Of a DNA stretch of 53,607 nt, positions 49,963 to 53,607 are shown piece by piece. Each line of letters begins with the position of its first letter. Position 1 is the first letter of the stretch. The translations under genes were made by a program, and so were the position numbers. A model generated the notes under the pieces. That model was not told the DNA's origin, made no database searches, and saw only the letters and a program-made list of their open reading frames with translations. The stretch comes from Cytophagales bacterium (GTDB lineage Bacteria; Bacteroidota; Bacteroidia; Cytophagales; Spirosomataceae): the NCBI GenBank assembly GCA_013298125.1, contig JAAFJP010000038.1, positions 1-53,607 of the forward strand. Reading direction: 5' to 3'.

Positions 49963-50544
49963 TTAAAACTTACTCACAAATTTATTCCCCTTCACATAAA
50001 ACCGATAAGGTAATTCTGCTCCTTGCGTAATACCTATGCGAGTGGTCGTAATGATTTCATTATCAGGTATTTGAGTAGGAGGAAATGCGATTTTTAAATC
50101 AGATTTCAAAATATGCCAATCATTCATCCCTTTATGAATTCCCATCGCTTGGACTAATTTACTTGGTCCAGAACAGAGATTTTTCAAGCCCATTTTCTCA
50201 GATTTTGATTTTTCTAAACGTCTCTTTGTCATTAAATCAATGCCTTCGGTTGGTTCTAAGGCACGAATTAAGACAGCTTCGCCAACATCTTTTTGATTGG
50301 TCGAAATATTAACACAAAAGTACATTCCGTAAATCTGATAGACATAAATTGTCCCCGCAACACCAAACATAGGTGCGTTTCGTTCGCTCTTACGTCTGTA
50401 CGCATGGCAGGCGGGGTCGTCTTGTAAATAGCCTTCTGTTTCTACTATAATGCCAGCAGTTACCCCCTCTTCGCTTTCGTGAATTAGGGTATAGCCTAAT
50501 AAATTTTTGGCTACCGAAAGAGTGTCTGAATCAAGTAAGTTCAT
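49963..50544 (-). CDS. DNA-3-methyladenine glycosylase (AAG/MPG family)
   Basis: A 193-residue base-excision repair enzyme removing alkylated purines. Family motifs are LLGYTLIHE, IVETEGYLQDDPACHAYR (with the catalytic Glu), NAPMFGVAGTIYVYQIYGMYFCVN (base-flipping tyrosines), VLIRALEPTEG and LCSGPSKLVQAMGI. The length is normal for bacterial members. The start is preceded by GCAGTA-type word repeats. Confidence 0.93.
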   Translation of the reverse strand: MNLLDSDTLSVAKNLLGYTLIHESEEGVTAGIIVETEGYLQDDPACHAYRRKSERNAPMFGVAGTIYVYQIYGMYFCVNISTNQKDVGEAVLIRALEPTEGIDLMTKRRLEKSKSEKMGLKNLCSGPSKLVQAMGIHKGMNDWHILKSDLKIAFPPTQIPDNEIITTTRIGITQGAELPYRFYVKGNKFVSKF

Positions 50545-50564
50545 ATTGCTGTAGTTGGCAGAAA

Positions 50565-50632
50565 TCAGCAGGCAGTATGCAGTAATGAGGAAATGTCTTC
50601 TTGACTGCCTACTGCCTACCCAATTTTACTGT
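50565..50632. repeat. GCAGGCAGTA/TACTGCCTACTGCC word repeats
   Basis: GGCAGTATGCAGTA is faced by TGACTGCCTACTGCCTACC. The vocabulary is the same as the GGCAGTC words inside mutS (8237-8275). Confidence 0.6.
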
Positions 50633-51310
50633 CTACTTTTTTAAAGTAGTTATCCTATCAATTTGCTCCAAACGCTGATTTTGTATTTCTTTTCTTGAAG
50701 CAATTACGTTTTCTAAAATCTGAGAATCAACCAATTTTGGCGAGCCAGCTTTGAAAGATGGTTGTGGATTATACTCTATCATCAACTGAATTTCTTTGGC
50801 AATATTTTCTCCATAAATCTCAGCCGCAACGGTCAAGGCAAAATCTATTCCTGCCGTTACGCCTCCGCCTGTAAAACGATTTCTGTCTTTCACAACCCTT
50901 TCTTCAATGACTTCGATATTTTTAAATTTTCGGAGCAAATCAATTGATAACCAATGAGTTGTAGCTTTGTGTCCATCCAATAACCCTGCAACTGCCAAGA
51001 CCAACGAACCCGTACAAACTGAAGTAATATATTGAGCTTTTTGAGCTTGTTGTTGCAAGAAATTCATAGAAATATTATCTTCAATTACTTGATTGACTCC
51101 TCCACCTCCTGGTACACAAATTAAATCTAACTGCGGGCAATTTTCAAAAGTATGCGTAGGCAAAACAGCCAAACCTTTGTCAGATTTTACAGGATTCATA
51201 TCTTTTGAAATCAATAAAACTTCTGAGTCGGGCATTCGAGCAAAGACTTCAAAAGGTGCCGTGAAGTCTAATTGCGTTACATTTTGGAAAATGAGAAATC
51301 CGATTTTCAT
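50633..51310 (-). CDS. DJ-1/PfpI-family protein, isonitrile hydratase-like
   Basis: A 225-residue protein with the DJ-1/PfpI fold. The nucleophile cysteine is in ITSVCTGSLVLAVAGLLDG (about residue 98), and the acidic partner is in QLDFTAPFEV (Asp14-15 region). THWLSIDLL, GGGVTAGIDFALTVAAE and IEYNPQPSF-AGSP follow closely the pattern of Pseudomonas isonitrile hydratase, which turns isonitriles into N-formamides. The true substrate here is not known. The ATG overlaps the stop of the upstream membrane-protein gene (ATGA), indicating coupled translation. Confidence 0.85.
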   Translation of the reverse strand: MKIGFLIFQNVTQLDFTAPFEVFARMPDSEVLLISKDMNPVKSDKGLAVLPTHTFENCPQLDLICVPGGGGVNQVIEDNISMNFLQQQAQKAQYITSVCTGSLVLAVAGLLDGHKATTHWLSIDLLRKFKNIEVIEERVVKDRNRFTGGGVTAGIDFALTVAAEIYGENIAKEIQLMIEYNPQPSFKAGSPKLVDSQILENVIASRKEIQNQRLEQIDRITTLKK

Positions 51311-51561
51311 ATTTTTTTAAGTTTTAAAAGTGCCACAATCGCAATAATGACCCACACTATATTGACCACCGCCGAGGGATAGGCTTTATGATGTATCGTA
51401 TTGATAATGAAGAAGATACCTCCAATTAAATTGGCAAATTGGTAGTATTTTGAGCTTGATTCTATTTTGCCAAATGAATTTAGAGCAAATGCTCCAACTA
51501 TCAACACTGTGGCAATCCAGCCTGTTACATCGATAATTAAGTTTATTGTGGTTTCGTTCAT
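51307..51561 (-). CDS. CBU_0592-type small membrane protein
   Basis: 84 residues from the ATG at 51561 (MNETTINLIIDVTGWIATVL); an ATG at 51603 would add 14 residues. It has three hydrophobic helices (about 6-27, 35-55, 60-80) and the pattern GWIATVLIVGAFALNSFGKI ... YQFANLIGGIFFIINTI of the CBU_0592 family, small membrane proteins of unknown function. The stop codon shares four bases with the start of the isonitrile hydratase-like gene. Confidence 0.8.
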   Translation of the reverse strand: MNETTINLIIDVTGWIATVLIVGAFALNSFGKIESSSKYYQFANLIGGIFFIINTIHHKAYPSAVVNIVWVIIAIVALLKLKKI

Positions 51562-51671
51562 GAAAGTTGGGATTGTTTGCAAATTTACATAAATTAAGTT
51601 CAAACACTTAATTCATTAGTAATTCTAAACGCCATTCCCGACCTTTGCCAAAATTTTAACAAAAAGAAACA

Positions 51672-52103
51672 ATGGCACAAGTAAAATCGGGCGATAAAAT
51701 CAGCGTCCACTACACAGGAAAATTGACAGACGGAACGCTTTTTGACTCATCTGTAGGTCGTGAACCTTTGGAATTTGAGGTGGGTTCAGGCATGGTTATC
51801 AAGGGATTTGATGATGGTGTAACTGGCATGAGCGTAGGCGAGAAAAAATCTGTTCATATACCCTCAGCAGAGGCTTACGGCGACACAGACCCAAACTATT
51901 TAGCAGTTTTCAACAAAGCTGAAATCCCTTCTGATATTCCGTATGAGGTTGGAATGCAACTAAATATGCACCAAGACGGCTCTGGACAAGTAATGCAAGT
52001 GGTGGTGGTAGAAGTGACTGATACGACAATCACTTTGGATGCCAATCACCCTTTGGCAGGTAAAGATTTGATTTTTGATTTAGAATTGGTTTCGATAGGA
52101 TAA
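51672..52103 (+). CDS. FKBP-type peptidyl-prolyl isomerase, SlyD-like
   Basis: A 143-residue cytoplasmic proline isomerase/chaperone. The FKBP part is split as in SlyD: VHYTGKLTDGTLFDSSVGREPLEFEVG (residues 12-38) and GFDDGVTGMSVGEKKSVHIP (about 45-64), followed by the insert-in-flap domain (about 70-122, YGDTDPNYLAVFNKAEIP...) and the closing strand NHPLAGKDLIFDLELVSIG. It lacks the His/Cys-rich metal-binding tail of E. coli SlyD. It is a single-gene unit ending in a hairpin. Confidence 0.93.
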   Translation: MAQVKSGDKISVHYTGKLTDGTLFDSSVGREPLEFEVGSGMVIKGFDDGVTGMSVGEKKSVHIPSAEAYGDTDPNYLAVFNKAEIPSDIPYEVGMQLNMHQDGSGQVMQVVVVEVTDTTITLDANHPLAGKDLIFDLELVSIG

Positions 52104-52140
52104 CCATAAATGAATAGCAAAAGAATTAATTTTTTTGAGT

Positions 52141-52191
52141 AAAGGGATTTGTAAATTCAAACAAGGTGCGTTTAAATTTACAAATCCCTTT
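52141..52191 (+). terminator. Hairpin after the FKBP gene
   Basis: A 17-bp perfect stem, AAAGGGATTTGTAAATT with AATTTACAAATCCCTTT, with a 17-base loop, followed by TCTATTT. Confidence 0.65.
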
Positions 52192-52349
52192 TCTATTTAG
52201 TTCAACTTAATTGGATTCTCAACAAACAATAGAGACCTCTATGCCTTACGAATAGCTTTGTGATTATAAATTTATAGCGTCGTGATCGTAAAAATTTTAA
52301 ACTTTATTAAAAGACCAAAGTTTAAAATAAAACTATCAAAAATTCATCC

Positions 52350-53384
52350 ATGAAAAAAATCTTAATTTTAGCATTTTATTGTATTTCCCCACTATTATCT
52401 TTTTCCCAAACTGATTCCAGTCGTACTAAAACCGAAGAAATAGACTTTGACAGCTTTGGCGATGCCGATGATAAAAAAATCAAAACATTTTGCACGCAAA
52501 AAGTAAATTATTTATCTCCAACTAAATTGATTTCGATTGGTTACGAAGGTCAATTAGATTATCATCTTACTTCTACCTCGGTCAATAATAACACAAATAC
52601 TTCCAACACAACTGACACGCACGTCAATTCTTTTGGTGGATTTCGAATGGGACTTAATACACCTTTAATTTCAAAATCAAATCTTATTATAAATCTTGGT
52701 TTAACTTTTTGGAACACCCAAGTTACTATGGAAAATCCCGAGAGGTCGGCTTTTTTTCAACGTATCAATTCTATGAATAGTACAGGGCTAAATCTGACGG
52801 TTTTTAAGCCTCTGAACGATAAACAATTCTTAATTTTTCAAGCAAATTCTGACGTAAACGGCAATTACGGCAACCTTGATGGACAAATTCAGAAGGCTAT
52901 AACGTACAGTGGAACAGCCATTTACGGTTGGAAAAAGGGCGATAATTTTATGTGGGGACTTGGACTTACACGTACATATAGAGCAGGACAATTATTGCAC
53001 ATTCCAGTAATTTTGTACAACAAGACTTTCAATCCTAAGTGGGGTATCGAAAGTACTTTTCCTGCCAAATTGAATGTGAGAAGAAACTTCAGTCCAACAT
53101 CTTATTTGATGATGGGATATGAAATTGAAGGGAATACATTTTATTTAGGTCAAATCAATTCTACCGATGTTTTTTTGAGAAGAGGAGAATTAAAACCACG
53201 TATCACTTTTGAAACCAAACTAATAGGGTTTGTGTGGCTTTCGGCTCAGGCGGGTTTGCGTTACAATTGGCGTTTCGATTCGTATAGTACTCAAAATCCT
53301 GTGGCGAATGAAAAAGCTGTTTTTTCAAATACCCTTGGAAGTCCTTTGTATTTTAATATGAGCCTTAATTTTGTTAGTCCTTAA
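52350..53384 (+). CDS. DUF6268-type outer-membrane beta-barrel protein
   Basis: 344 residues with a signal peptide (MKKILILAFYCISPLLSFSQ). After a polar linker (TDSSRTKTEEIDFDSFGDADD) comes a series of amphipathic strands with aromatic girdles (LISIGYEGQLDYHL, LIINLGLTFWNTQVTM, AIYGWKKGDNFMWGLGLTRTYR, LSAQAGLRYNWRFDSY) and a terminal strand LYFNMSLNFVSP. This layout matches the Bacteroidota DUF6268 outer-membrane proteins as I know them; the function is unknown. It is a single-gene unit followed by two hairpins. Confidence 0.8.
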   Translation: MKKILILAFYCISPLLSFSQTDSSRTKTEEIDFDSFGDADDKKIKTFCTQKVNYLSPTKLISIGYEGQLDYHLTSTSVNNNTNTSNTTDTHVNSFGGFRMGLNTPLISKSNLIINLGLTFWNTQVTMENPERSAFFQRINSMNSTGLNLTVFKPLNDKQFLIFQANSDVNGNYGNLDGQIQKAITYSGTAIYGWKKGDNFMWGLGLTRTYRAGQLLHIPVILYNKTFNPKWGIESTFPAKLNVRRNFSPTSYLMMGYEIEGNTFYLGQINSTDVFLRRGELKPRITFETKLIGFVWLSAQAGLRYNWRFDSYSTQNPVANEKAVFSNTLGSPLYFNMSLNFVSP

Positions 53385-53419
53385 ATGAGGGGAATTTTAA
53401 AAATAAGAGTACCGTTTAG

Positions 53420-53450
53420 CTTCCCGAAAGTAAGAATAACTTTCGGGAAG
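53420..53450 (+). terminator. Hairpin after the DUF6268 gene
   Basis: CTTCCCGAAAGT pairs with ACTTTCGGGAAG (12 bp perfect, 7-base loop). The U-tract is poor, so it may be a dispersed palindrome rather than a terminator. Confidence 0.5.
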
Positions 53451-53535
53451 TTACTGCAAGTCGAACATGGTACGTTTAAATTGGCTTTCCTTGAATGATA
53501 TAACTAATTGATAATCAATATTTTATATTGAAATT

Positions 53536-53579
53536 AATCCCCGAATATGCACTAATTTGGCATATTTCGGGGATTTTTG
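53536..53579 (+). terminator. Rho-independent terminator near the window end
   Basis: AATCCCCGAATATGC pairs with GCATATTTCGGGGATT (one bulge), followed by TTTTTG. Confidence 0.7.
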
Positions 53580-53607
53580 TATTTTAGATGTGCCAACAAA
53601 ATTAAAA

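Noticed and set aside
1-53607. CRISPR array, prophage, rRNA or tRNA genes
   Set aside because: No regularly spaced direct repeats, phage structural genes, rRNA blocks or T-arm signatures were seen on either strand; short tRNA genes could be missed by eye.

Overview
The window comes from an AT-rich member of the Bacteroidota, most likely a Cytophagales bacterium of the Arcicella/Flectobacillus/Emticicia type (genus is a guess). The reasons are: genes led by TAnnTTTG-type -7 boxes, an M1 peptidase ending in a type IX secretion (T9SS) sorting domain, TonB-dependent receptors next to DUF4249 lipoproteins, a DUF4105/Lnb-type protein, and intergenic spacers built from short repeated words. It is ordinary chromosome with one accessory patch; I see no prophage, CRISPR array, rRNA or tRNA.

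Layout. 1-170: the end of an insertion sequence that has cut a small lipoprotein gene. 0.4-3 kb: atpG-atpA. 3.4-6.6 kb: a TonB receptor and a small upstream membrane protein, separated and bounded by miniature transposable elements. 6.9-10.5 kb: mutS and truA, convergent. 11-18.7 kb: YebC-family protein, NTF2-like protein, beta-lactamase-fold lipoprotein, corA, a DUF3592 protein, a DeoR-type regulator with a 30-bp palindromic operator candidate, and fumC. 18.7-26.3 kb: a leftward run with a secreted M1 peptidase, a metallophosphatase, a 2-hydroxyacid dehydrogenase, a TIM-barrel isomerase, pdxA and a nuclease-like hypothetical. 26.7-30.5 kb: pyruvate carboxylase carrying an extra C-terminal gamma-glutamylcyclotransferase-like domain. 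30.7-36.2 kb: the accessory patch, with a WG-repeat protein, a RelE/HigB-type toxin-antitoxin pair, a gap-free 506-bp direct duplication containing a 56-residue ORF and a lipoprotein gene, a DUF6934 gene, and two copies of a composite repeat. 36.7-53.4 kb: sialate O-acetylesterase, acetyltransferase, Lnb-like protein, rsmI, pterin dehydratase, lipoprotein, TonB receptor with two DUF4249 lipoproteins, hemH, a DMT transporter, 3-methyladenine glycosylase, an isonitrile-hydratase-like protein with a coupled membrane protein, an FKBP isomerase and a DUF6268 outer-membrane protein.

The strongest unusual signals are (1) three families of non-coding miniature elements with visible target duplications of 9, 8 and 5 bp, one of which sits twice inside the same kind of palindrome; (2) the pyruvate carboxylase fusion; (3) spacer-type word repeats inside mutS; (4) the duplicated DUF6934/56-residue ORF/lipoprotein module beside a toxin-antitoxin pair. 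All assignments rest on reading motifs by eye; no database search was run.
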